Source: Pseudomonadota bacterium
GTDB lineage: Bacteria; Bdellovibrionota; Bacteriovoracia; Bacteriovoracales; Bacteriovoracaceae
Direction of reading: 5' to 3'
Length of the DNA stretch: 37,660 nucleotides
Assembly (NCBI GenBank): GCA_027487685.1
Contig: JAIYDC010000012.1
Location: 1-37,660, forward strand
Shown here: in pieces, positions 7,218-13,529 of the stretch
How positions within the stretch are numbered: position 1 is the first letter of the stretch
How the letters are laid out: the number at the start of each line of letters is the position of its first letter
Translations under genes and position numbers: made by a program
The notes under the pieces: model-generated
Database searches by the model: none
What the model saw: only the letters and a program-made list of their open reading frames with translations
What the model was told of the DNA's origin: nothing

Positions 7218-7919
7218 TTAAAACTTTGCAACTAAGGCCGTGGTAACTAAGGTGTCGGTTCGATACAAGATCCCAGGTGCTGGAACCTGATCATGTCGCA
7301 GTAAAGCACCAGTCTTTAATGAGAAGATCTTACTCAGAACCGCCGATAGAGAGAACTCAGTGTTGAACTGCCAATCCCTGTTTTCTGAAATATTGGGGAG
7401 ATATTCCGCCCAATACTTTGTTGAAAAATTAGGATTCCACTTACGCTCCCACTCCACAAATACTCGCCCGTAGCTGCTAAGAACAGATGAATCATCAATC
7501 CGATTCTCATCCATATACCGGTAACCAAGTTCAGAGAAAAAGTCTGTCACCTTAGATTCGATGTAACGAAATCTGCCACCAAAGTCCGTGATCAACCTGT
7601 TATCAATCCCTGCAAACTTATCTTTTTCCCATGTTTCACCCAAGAAAAGCCCGAAGTTACTTGACAGCTCTCTCTCATAGCGTAGCGCACTCGAGACGTA
7701 CCTTGCCGTCTCTTCGCCGTTCCCCTTAGCATTAAGATACCTGGACTTAAAACTCGCGAGGTTCATATCCCAGTGATAGTCGTTACTCTGCTTCAAATTA
7801 TAGGTCTGAATTTTACTATTGCCGTTCGCAGAAGCAATACCCACTTCCGAATCATTCGTTAACTGGGCCCGTACTCCCGAAGAAATCAAAACAAGGTATA
7901 AAACGAAAAAAACTTTCAT
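7218..7919 (-). CDS. DUF481/YdiY-like outer-membrane beta-barrel protein
   Basis: This 233-aa protein has a cleavable signal peptide (residues 1-19, ending VRA) and then alternating beta strands rich in aromatic residues and Asn/Asp turns, for example VGIASANGNSKIQTYNLK, and ends in Ala-Lys-Phe, the terminal aromatic typical of outer-membrane barrels. The pattern of repeated strands with YERELSSNFGLFLGETWEKD matches the DUF481 (salt-induced outer-membrane protein) family, whose biochemical role is unknown. I start at ATG 7919, which begins the signal peptide. A TTG seven codons upstream is possible but adds a poor N-terminus. It is a single gene, convergent with lysR. Confidence 0.8.
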   Translation of the reverse strand: MKVFFVLYLVLISSGVRAQLTNDSEVGIASANGNSKIQTYNLKQSNDYHWDMNLASFKSRYLNAKGNGEETARYVSSALRYERELSSNFGLFLGETWEKDKFAGIDNRLITDFGGRFRYIESKVTDFFSELGYRYMDENRIDDSSVLSSYGRVFVEWERKWNPNFSTKYWAEYLPNISENRDWQFNTEFSLSAVLSKIFSLKTGALLRHDQVPAPGILYRTDTLVTTALVAKF

Positions 7920-7973
7920 AGGATTCTCACAGGGTTCCAAGCCAACACTCTTTTACGTAAGCAGCACGTTAAA

Positions 7974-8594
7974 TTAGGGTAAACGGTCATTCCGGAAGGG
8001 ATCAGTTAATCGCATGTAACTCAGTAGTTCCTCATATCCAGGCCTGCCGCTCAGGCCCTCCACCAAACGATCATAGTCCTCCCGCTTTCGATTCTGACTA
8101 AGCTTGAACTTTCCTTCAATCTTAGTCACCCGGATACGCAGCCAGACGATGGCCGCTAGGAGTTGGCGGTGAAAATCCTCCGGGAGCTCGTACTTCCAGT
8201 CCGTTCCAGAGTGCGCCTCATGGGTATTCACCAACTCATTCATTCTTTGCTGCGCAAGAAGTGGATCTGCTACGATTGAAACCTCCCCGCGGGCATGGAC
8301 AGCGGTGTAACTCCAGGTCGGGACATTGAGTGGATTTACATAATGACCTGGAGAGATATACCCGTGAGGCCCAGAAAAGACCACTAGGCATGACTGACCT
8401 CCGAGATCCCTCCACTGTGAATTACTACGGGCCAGATGAGTCCAAAGCACCAAATCTTCTCCTTCTTCAGTGAGGAGAAAGGGGTAGTGGTTCGCATTAA
8501 GGTCCGGGCCCACGAGGGTGCCGAAACTATGCTCTCGGATGAACTTCAGAAGGAAAGGTAGCTCCTGTACGGAGGCATAAGCAGGAATATACAT
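7974..8594 (-). CDS. PaiB-family FMN-binding protein
   Basis: This 206-aa cytoplasmic protein closely follows the PaiB/FMN-binding split-barrel family: start MYIPAYAS, then HYPFLLTEEGEDLVLWTHLA, VVFSGPHGYISPGHY, VPTWSYTAVHARG and a C-terminal IVWLRIRVTKIEGKFKLSQN. In Bacillus PaiB is described as a negative regulator of sporulation and degradative-enzyme genes, but most homologues have no demonstrated target and are simply flavin-binding. Length is normal. It appears to be a single gene; 54 bp separate it from the DUF481 gene on the same strand. Confidence 0.9.
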   Translation of the reverse strand: MYIPAYASVQELPFLLKFIREHSFGTLVGPDLNANHYPFLLTEEGEDLVLWTHLARSNSQWRDLGGQSCLVVFSGPHGYISPGHYVNPLNVPTWSYTAVHARGEVSIVADPLLAQQRMNELVNTHEAHSGTDWKYELPEDFHRQLLAAIVWLRIRVTKIEGKFKLSQNRKREDYDRLVEGLSGRPGYEELLSYMRLTDPFRNDRLP

Positions 8595-8704
8595 TTTAAA
8601 AGTGTAAGCCTTATGGCATTAAACGGGAAGACCTACATGTTTTAGAAATTGAGCAGTCGCCCTGCGAAGGCCCGAGAATTAAAAAAGACAAGCACCAGCA
8701 CCAA

Positions 8705-9139
8705 TCATATCTTTTTCTTATAGACGACCGCTCTCAGTGACCAGAGATTCCTCTCATAAAACCTCTTGCCGCGGTCGTTATCGATGCCCGTACAAAGCCG
8801 AAGATTGGTGCAATTGTGTTCTTTGGCAAGGTCTTCAGCATGCTTCAACAACATCGCACCATAACTCTGGGATCGGTGGTTCTCTGACGTCACGAGGTCA
8901 TCGACGTATATATGCTTCCCATGAACAAAATCATAACTGATCCGATAACCCATCAAAGCAACGAGCTCACCTTCAGATGACTCGATACCTACAAGCTGAT
9001 ACCCTCCGCTTTCATGGGCCTTTATGTAGAGGTCGAGGAATGCCTCAAAGACCAGATGAGGTCTAAGCTGTCAAAGGAGTCCAAAGAAGTCCTGGGCCTT
9101 ATCTTCGGAATATTTAATGACGAGTGACGAGGTAGACAT
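8705..9139 (-). pseudogene. GNAT acetyltransferase interrupted by an in-frame TGA
   Basis: Translating back from ATG 9139 gives an N-terminus MSTSSLVIKYSEDKAQDFFG, then a TGA at 9073-9071, then in the same frame LRPHLVFEAFLDLYIKAHES and a normal GNAT body: GYQLVGIESSEGELVALMGY, VDDLVTSENHRSQSYGAMLL (motif A, with S-Q-S-Y-G replacing the usual Q/R-x-x-G-x-G/A) and a final RFYERNLWSLRAVVYKK. The whole is 143 residues plus one internal stop, close to family length, so one base substitution appears to have broken the gene. A downstream start near 8956 would give only 83 residues without the first strands. It ends the cassette-like island and lies just after repeat copy A. A sequencing error is the main alternative. 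Confidence 0.75.
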
Positions 9140-9177
9140 TGAAGATCCATCCCCATTAAAAATTTTGTTATCAGACT

Positions 9178-9222
9178 AATGGCAAACACCCGAATGATGG
9201 ACTTGGCACCCGCATGCCTTGG
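9178..9222 (-). repeat. tRNA-3'-end-like repeat, copy A
   Basis: This is the most diverged of five copies. Read on the minus strand it contains GCGGGTGCCAAGTCCATC and ends TTTGCCATTA, matching the AAGTYC and GCCA blocks of the other copies. It starts directly after the stop codon of the 9223-9573 gene. Stem pairing is poor in this copy. Confidence 0.55.
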
Positions 9223-9573
9223 TTAACGCACTTCACAGTTCAAAGATAGCCTCGGGCCATTTGGAATATTCAAATCTGTAAAAGCTTCAGGATGATTTTC
9301 GGTAGGAACTCTAGCTGTCGTAAAAAGAACATTTTTTCTGTCTTTCTTGATCAGAGTGTAAAGAGTCGTGAGTTCAAAATGCCACTTAACTTCAAACTCA
9401 AAACCTTTGAATGAAGTTGTGAAGATTATCTGCTCATTTGTAATGGATGTCACATCCAACAACTGCCTCTCTATAGCGGTCCCACTTTCTTGGAACCAAG
9501 CTTCGCAGACTAGTTCCCCCGCAAAACAATTGAGAGATGCTAATGAAACTAAAAAAATGAATAGATTTTTCAT
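9223..9573 (-). CDS. Small secreted protein, island cassette gene
   Basis: A 116-aa protein of unrecognised family. Residues 1-18 form a clear signal peptide (Lys-Asn, hydrophobic core, CFA). The mature part begins GELVCEAWFQE and ends with NGPRLSLNCEVR; cysteines near both ends could form one disulfide. The body is beta-rich (TTSFKGFEFEVKWHFELTT), suggesting a small periplasmic beta protein. No good ribosome site precedes ATG 9573. Codon and base use is visibly more A+T-rich than the housekeeping genes. It is transcribed like all other genes of the array and its stop codon abuts repeat A. Confidence 0.6.
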   Translation of the reverse strand: MKNLFIFLVSLASLNCFAGELVCEAWFQESGTAIERQLLDVTSITNEQIIFTTSFKGFEFEVKWHFELTTLYTLIKKDRKNVLFTTARVPTENHPEAFTDLNIPNGPRLSLNCEVR

Positions 9574-9655
9574 GAAAAAGTATTATCGCAACTGGATATG
9601 GGTATGGAATGTTTTAGAGGAGAAATTGGTTCTAGTAACAATCACTCTGTCGATA

Positions 9656-9696
9656 TGTGGCACACCAGAGCGGTGGACTTCACAACCGCATGCTTG
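9656..9696 (-). repeat. tRNA-3'-end-like repeat, copy B
   Basis: On the minus strand GCGGT and ACCGC form a perfect 5-bp stem around the 10-base loop TGTGAAGTCC, followed by TCTGGTGTGCCACA. It lies about 20 bases after the stop of the 9717-10163 lipoprotein gene, and shares the loop AAGTYC and the GCCA end with the other copies. Confidence 0.65.
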
Positions 9697-9716
9697 CAAC
9701 GCCAGGTCAAAAAAAC

Positions 9717-10163
9717 TTATTTTTTAGAATGAAGCCGAAAGGGTTGTACAATGGACACATATTTGAATCCAATCAACTCTTTCCGGCCCCTGAGCTCTGA
9801 CAAGCAAGTTTTAAACTCTTTAGACAACTCAATTTCATGAGTTGAAAATTCAAAATAATCCATTTCTCCGCGACTAGAGTACCCAGCAACAAAGCATAAA
9901 TTGAAGGAATGATATTTACCAGTTCTTTCCATTTCGTCCTCGTAGCATTTCCTTATCGATGGTTCCAAGCTCAACATTCGAGGGTATATCTCTTCCTCCA
10001 AAACCTTCTCATTAAGGTGAGGATGAGCAGAACTCCTCTCTAAGTATGCCAATGATTCATCGGAACATACCTTTTCTTTTGAGAAAGGAGGAATGGTATC
10101 TTGCACCCTATTCGATGAACAGGCCGTAAGGGTAAGTAGAGACACTAGAGTCAATGCTTTCAT
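9717..10163 (-). CDS. Lipoprotein with AgmX/PglI-like C-terminal pattern
   Basis: A 148-aa lipoprotein. ATG 10163 opens a type II signal peptide with lipobox LTAC (Cys15) and a Ser-Ser after it. An upstream in-frame start would only add residues before this signal. The C-terminal half has IRKCYEDEME, a beta strand with a central glycine (FVAGYSSRGEMDYFEF), LSKEFKTCLSELRG and a last strand VSIVQPFRL. That order resembles the AgmX/PglI (TonB-C-like) domain common in predatory and gliding bacteria, but the likeness is by eye only. It belongs to the A+T-rich array, between repeats B and C. Confidence 0.6.
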   Translation of the reverse strand: MKALTLVSLLTLTACSSNRVQDTIPPFSKEKVCSDESLAYLERSSAHPHLNEKVLEEEIYPRMLSLEPSIRKCYEDEMERTGKYHSFNLCFVAGYSSRGEMDYFEFSTHEIELSKEFKTCLSELRGRKELIGFKYVSIVQPFRLHSKK

Positions 10164-10214
10164 TTGTAAGAAATCCTTGAATTGAAAGTTTCCAGAACTA
10201 CCACTCTGCCATGA

Positions 10215-10256
10215 AGATGGCGCGACCAAGAAGTGAACTTCGCAACTGCCTGCCTA
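10215..10256 (-). repeat. tRNA-3'-end-like repeat, copy C
   Basis: On the minus strand GCAGT and ACTTC form a stem with one mismatch around loop TGCGAAGTTC, then TTGGTCGCGCCATC. It begins a few bases after the TGA of the 10266-10754 gene. Confidence 0.65.
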
Positions 10257-10265
10257 AATCCATCA

Positions 10266-10754
10266 TCACTTAATGCCTAGAATTGTCCCGGTTCTAAACA
10301 AATCACTCATTATGACGGTTAGTTCGTCTCGACTGTCTCTTTTGAAATTAAAAGACCCCATGTTTGCGCAACTATACAATCTTTTCCCGTCGGGACAAAA
10401 GAATCTCTTCTTATAGCCATATCCACTTTTCCCTTCAAAAATCTCCACCTTCAGGAGCAAGTCCTCCCTAAAAAAATCTTTGTTCCACTTAAGTTTATCC
10501 ATAGGAGTATAAGGCAAGAAACGAGCGCAGAGATTTTCAAAACCTGAAACATTTATTCCAAAATCAGAGACTCTCCAGCAAGTCCTTCCGTTTACCTTGC
10601 TTTTAAACGCTTTCTTCATCTTTTCTGTAAGATCACTCTGAGTACCGCTTATTTCATAGAATATCGTTTTAGTCGGTGTTTCACTTGGATGAACTTCCGC
10701 CAAGGCTTGCGCAATTAGAACAATAAAAGACGAGATCAAAATGTTAATTCTCAT
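10266..10754 (-). CDS. Small secreted protein, island cassette gene
   Basis: This 162-aa protein is not recognised. A signal peptide covers residues 1-19 (MRINILISSFIVLIAQALA). The mature part is mixed charged and aromatic, with conserved-looking cysteines in NGRTCWRV, FENLCARFL, RFFCPDGK and YSCANMG, so two disulfides are possible in the periplasm. No convincing ribosome site precedes ATG 10754, as for several genes in this array. Repeat C follows its stop at once. Repeat D precedes its start by about 80 bp, so the gene plus repeat C forms one ~620-bp unit. Confidence 0.6.
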   Translation of the reverse strand: MRINILISSFIVLIAQALAEVHPSETPTKTIFYEISGTQSDLTEKMKKAFKSKVNGRTCWRVSDFGINVSGFENLCARFLPYTPMDKLKWNKDFFREDLLLKVEIFEGKSGYGYKKRFFCPDGKRLYSCANMGSFNFKRDSRDELTVIMSDLFRTGTILGIK

Positions 10755-10835
10755 AAGGCCAACACGTTAGAATTTAGAGAGACGTTTCTTAAAAGCTTAG
10801 CACTTAGAAGTTGCGATATCCAGCACTCAGGCGGA

Positions 10836-10876
10836 AAATGGCGCACCCAAGTGGTGAACTTCTCAACCGCTTGTCG
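10836..10876 (-). repeat. tRNA-3'-end-like repeat, copy D
   Basis: On the minus strand CAAGCGGT and ACCACTTG pair with one mismatch around loop TGAGAAGTTC, followed by GGTGCGCCATTT. The last 11 bases equal the 3' end of the tRNA-Arg plus its first flanking bases. It starts four bases after the TGA of the 10882-11475 gene. Confidence 0.7.
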
Positions 10877-10881
10877 CTTTA

Positions 10882-11475
10882 TCATCTAATAAAAAGTCTA
10901 GTATCTGTTAAGCAACTTTCAGGACCTTTCGTGAATTCAAAAACGTCGCCTTTGATATACCCAATCGTGATATTTGCCCAAAATGCCTCAGGCTTGAAAA
11001 CTGATGGAATCCCCTGACTTCTTGCGCGCAAATTTGCTTCTTGAGCTAAGTCATATCTTATAGAAGTAAGCTCAGGTGATTTCACAACGAGGTAAAAGAC
11101 CTGATTTTGACAATTACTACTTTTTCTAGATCCAACGCACTCAATTTCAAAAGGGAGCTGCTGGATATTGTGACTGTATCGATTAAGCATTTCGTTTACT
11201 GTAAAGACCTTCGACAGAGATAATTGAAATTCTGGAGGGGTGATAATAGTTATATGCGCTTCTCGACGATCTTCCAGATTCAGTTTATAGAGCGAATTAA
11301 GCTGTGGGATTAAAGCATTCACAGATGGATAATGAATGCTTCTGATTAAAGCTCCATCCTCACTGTACTGGGAAGAAAAAGGTACGTTCTGAAATACATC
11401 ACGACTTAAATCCAGTGTCGCCGCAAAAGAACAAACAGAGATCAAAAAGAAATTTATAAAGATGAATGTTTTCAT
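10882..11475 (-). CDS. Secreted protein with degenerate 2H-phosphoesterase-like motifs
   Basis: A 197-aa protein with a signal peptide (residues 1-19, CSFAA). I prefer ATG 11475, six bases after AGGGA, to the ATG two codons upstream. The sequence EAHITIITPPEF (His74-x-Thr76) followed about 90 residues later by FWANITIGYI (Asn168-x-Thr170) matches the spacing of the paired HxT/S motifs of 2H phosphoesterases, including the secreted Swiss-Army-Knife subgroup. The second histidine is Asn here, so ordinary catalysis is doubtful. A cysteine pair lies in ECVGSRKSSNCQNQ. The family call is from motifs only. It belongs to the A+T-rich array, between repeats D and E. Confidence 0.6.
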   Translation of the reverse strand: MKTFIFINFFLISVCSFAATLDLSRDVFQNVPFSSQYSEDGALIRSIHYPSVNALIPQLNSLYKLNLEDRREAHITIITPPEFQLSLSKVFTVNEMLNRYSHNIQQLPFEIECVGSRKSSNCQNQVFYLVVKSPELTSIRYDLAQEANLRARSQGIPSVFKPEAFWANITIGYIKGDVFEFTKGPESCLTDTRLFIR

Positions 11476-11568
11476 GCGCATTCCCTACTGTACGGGAAAG
11501 TTTAAGTCTATAAGTTCGAGAGTGATCAATGACAGGCCGTGTAGGTTTTTGAAATCAAAAAGGATTTT

Positions 11569-11608
11569 AAATGGCGCACTCGAGTGGTGGACTTCAGAAC
11601 TTCTTGTA
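11569..11608 (-). repeat. tRNA-3'-end-like repeat, copy E
   Basis: On the minus strand it reads GTTCTGAAGTCCACCACTCG, then AGTGCGCCATTTA. The last 13 bases are identical to the end of the nearby tRNA-Arg with its flank, and GTTC-TGA-AGTCC resembles the tRNA T-loop GTTCGAGTCC. It lies about 90 bp beyond the ORF6N stop, after that gene's terminator hairpin. Confidence 0.7.
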
Positions 11609-11659
11609 TAAAATGGTCTGCACATTATCCATACGAACAATATACTTTCAATAAGTTAT

Positions 11660-11692
11660 AAACTTGATGTGCCAAATTGGCATATCAAGTTT
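11660..11692 (-). terminator. Terminator-like hairpin after the ORF6N gene
   Basis: AAACTTGATGTGCCA and TGGCATATCAAGTTT form a 15-bp stem with one G-T position and a 3-base loop, starting about six bases after the ORF6N stop. A/T-rich runs flank both sides, so it could work in both directions. The T-run on the minus strand is short (TTTATAACTT). Confidence 0.6.
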
Positions 11693-11698
11693 ATTTAT

Positions 11699-12214
11699 TT
11701 ATGACTTTTTGAGCCCGATCTTTTTCTTGGTTGAAGGTAATTTTGAATCAACAGTTAGCTCAATAGCATCCAATCTTTCAAAAAAAAAAAAAAAAATTTT
11801 ATTCGTTCCAGATTCTAGGCTACTCATTCTTTCATTCAATCCTTTCTCCAAAAGTAAAAAACTTCTTAGTTTCGTGAAAATCCTAATAATCGCAATGTTA
11901 ATCAGTATAGCTTTATCCGAATTAAGAACGCTTGAAAGCATTGCTACTCCATTTTCAGTAAACACGTGCGGATTTTTTCTTTGGCCTCCATATTGCTCAA
12001 CTGCATTTTTTATCTTTTGAATTTCCCTAAATTCATTAGAAGTTAGCTGAAACATAAAATCTTCTGGAAATCGTAAAATGTTTCTTCTTACTTGTCGGTT
12101 GAGCTGACTCGTTTCGACTTCATACAGATCGGCAAGATCAGAGTCCAACATCACTTTTTGACCTCGTACCATATAGATCATATTTTCAATTTTAGATAAA
12201 CTGACATCGTTCAT
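11699..12214 (-). CDS. ORF6N-domain (phage antirepressor-like) protein with a poly-T tract
   Basis: A 171-aa protein with a classic N-terminal ORF6N domain: IENMIYMVRGQKVMLDSDLA, LYEVETSQLNRQVRRN, RFPEDFMFQLT and NPHVFTENGVAMLSSVL. These DNA-binding domains occur in phage antirepressor-type proteins and on mobile elements. The C-terminal third is a helical, charged tail. ATG 12214 is chosen because AGAGGAGA lies seven bases upstream. Codons in the tail include 17 consecutive T residues on the coding strand (11780-11796), encoding five Phe; slippage there would change the C-terminus, which suggests phase variation or a decaying gene. It is the only phage-type gene in the island and may be a remnant of the element that built it. 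Confidence 0.85.
   Translation of the reverse strand: MNDVSLSKIENMIYMVRGQKVMLDSDLADLYEVETSQLNRQVRRNILRFPEDFMFQLTSNEFREIQKIKNAVEQYGGQRKNPHVFTENGVAMLSSVLNSDKAILINIAIIRIFTKLRSFLLLEKGLNERMSSLESGTNKIFFFFFERLDAIELTVDSKLPSTKKKIGLKKS
11780..11796. repeat. 17-base homopolymer (A on +, T on coding strand)
   Basis: A run of 17 A on the plus strand inside the ORF6N coding region. In its present length the frame stays open across it. Tracts this long are slippage-prone in replication and also in sequencing. Confidence 0.9.
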
Positions 12215-12322
12215 AAAATTCTCCTCTTGAAAAATGGAGAACCTTACAATCATAACAAGAACTCTTAAAGAATGAAGGTCGACTGTGAGATGAAATTTCC
12301 AGAAATGAATCTTTGAATAAAC

Positions 12323-13279
12323 TTACTTACGGAAATATAACTTCGCTCCTGAATAATCAGCAATGATTTCAAAATGTTTAAAAAGATTGCCGCCCACGGC
12401 ACCATCAATATGGGCATCCATGATTTCCTTAGAGTACTTGTCATAAATGGAATCTTTCCGAGTCGCAAACCAAATAGGTCCTACTTCGTAATTGGCAACT
12501 TTTATTAGAGGAACCTCAACTAGAAAGCCTCCACCCCCAAACTTGTCTCCGTTTTCAATAACCCTCCATTGAGGATTGGACTTTAACCACTTACGAGCAA
12601 CGGACTCTCGTATGAATGAAGATGGATTGATTTGATGATTGAGTTTGAGCTGGGCCACTGCCTCTTTCGAATAAAAAGATGTTGCACCTGTATCAAAAAG
12701 CACAGGGACTTTAGTCCCTGTGATTTCTATTTCCATTCGAGGCTGATAAGTGTCACGAACACCTTTAGTCGTCTTAAAATGTATGTCCAAGACCGCAAAG
12801 TCTTTAGTGACTGAAAACGAATCACAAAACCAAAGCTCTTGCTTAAGATAGTTCAAACGCCAGACTTTCCCCGCAGCAAAAAAAGTCGCTCCAAAGAAAC
12901 CATCGTGTATGAAGAATTTTATTTGTGAAGGTTCATCCTGAGCATTCTCCTTCGGAGTAAATACTTTCACGCTGCCTTTCCATTCTGAATACGAAGGAAT
13001 ATGTTGTGCTCCCAATGAAGATGGGAAGGTAGAGAATCCAATTTTCAACCCATCATCCTCGATAATTTTTTCAATTTTCATGCCTAGCTTTTCCGCAGCC
13101 TCGCTATAAATAAATGGATAGAGACCACCGCCTGAATCAGTATAAAAAAGAAGAGGTCCCTTGGGACTATCGATCTTCAGATAAATGCGATTGTTATCAA
13201 AAAAGGCTGGAGCCTGGAGGCATGATGACCATGAAAGAGATGAAAAGAAGGTAATTAGAGCAGAGATGAAGATTTTCAT
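12323..13279 (-). CDS. Secreted retropepsin/pepsin-like aspartic protease homologue
   Basis: A 318-aa protein with a signal peptide (residues 1-19). It has two aspartic-protease-like halves. The second has VPVLFDTGATSFYS, with the D-T-G-A catalytic triplet at Asp196, preceded by a beta strand MEIEITG as in retropepsins. The first has LLFYTDSGGGLYPF (Asp48-Ser-Gly-Gly), a possible variant D-S/T-G site. A late GAVGGNLFKHFEIIADYSGAKLYF matches the G-x-x-G-N-x-x-L/F block and final strand of bacterial periplasmic aspartyl proteases. It is probably a periplasmic or secreted peptidase, or an inactive relative. It is the first gene downstream of the tRNA on the same strand, with no strong ribosome site (AGGT only). 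Confidence 0.7.
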   Translation of the reverse strand: MKIFISALITFFSSLSWSSCLQAPAFFDNNRIYLKIDSPKGPLLFYTDSGGGLYPFIYSEAAEKLGMKIEKIIEDDGLKIGFSTFPSSLGAQHIPSYSEWKGSVKVFTPKENAQDEPSQIKFFIHDGFFGATFFAAGKVWRLNYLKQELWFCDSFSVTKDFAVLDIHFKTTKGVRDTYQPRMEIEITGTKVPVLFDTGATSFYSKEAVAQLKLNHQINPSSFIRESVARKWLKSNPQWRVIENGDKFGGGGFLVEVPLIKVANYEVGPIWFATRKDSIYDKYSKEIMDAHIDGAVGGNLFKHFEIIADYSGAKLYFRK

Positions 13280-13321
13280 ATGATGAACCTGAGTTCGAGA
13301 TCATCCACTCTGGTGTATAAA

Positions 13322-13398
13322 TGGCGCACTGGACAGGACTCGAACCTGTGACCTACCGATTAGAAATCGGTTGCTCTATCCAGCTGAGCTACCGGTGC
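13322..13398 (-). tRNA. tRNA-Arg (anticodon UCU)
   Basis: 77 nt on the minus strand. The acceptor 5' arm GCACCGG pairs with CCAGTGC apart from one C-A mismatch. The D arm is GCTC/GAGC and the anticodon arm ACCGA/TCGGT, with loop TTTCTAA giving anticodon TCT, which reads AGA/AGG. The T arm is ACAGG-TTCGAGT-CCTGT, with discriminator G and an encoded CCA at 13324-13322. Its 3' end faces the A+T-rich island, the usual side for integrative elements, and the same end sequence recurs in the five island repeats. Confidence 0.95.
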
Positions 13399-13465
13399 GC
13401 TGACATCACAGAACTAAAAAAGCCATTGATTCCAAGGGGTTTTGACGGTCTGGGATTAGTTGAAC

Positions 13466-13494
13466 ACTTTAATGTCCCTAATGAAACTTGTCAA
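13466..13494 (-). promoter_or_regulatory. Promoter for tRNA-Arg and possibly the island
   Basis: On the minus strand TTGACA (13494-13489) and TAAAGT (13471-13466) are separated by 17 bp, a good sigma-70 type match. Transcription would begin about 60 bases before the tRNA. Confidence 0.55.
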
Positions 13495-13529
13495 TCGAAG
13501 CGGCCGGCTTTTTGTGGTACCTTGTCAAA

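Noticed and set aside
9071-9073. TGA in the GNAT gene as selenocysteine or tryptophan recoding
   Set aside because: Other genes in the window use TGA as a normal stop (for example 148-150, 3485-3483), and no SECIS-like hairpin was evident. A nonsense change or sequencing error is simpler.
9178-11608. The island repeats as true integron attC sites
   Set aside because: Position and orientation fit, but no copy has a paired RYYYAAC and GTTRRRY core, and no integron integrase is in the window. Similarity to the tRNA 3' end explains the conserved bases better.
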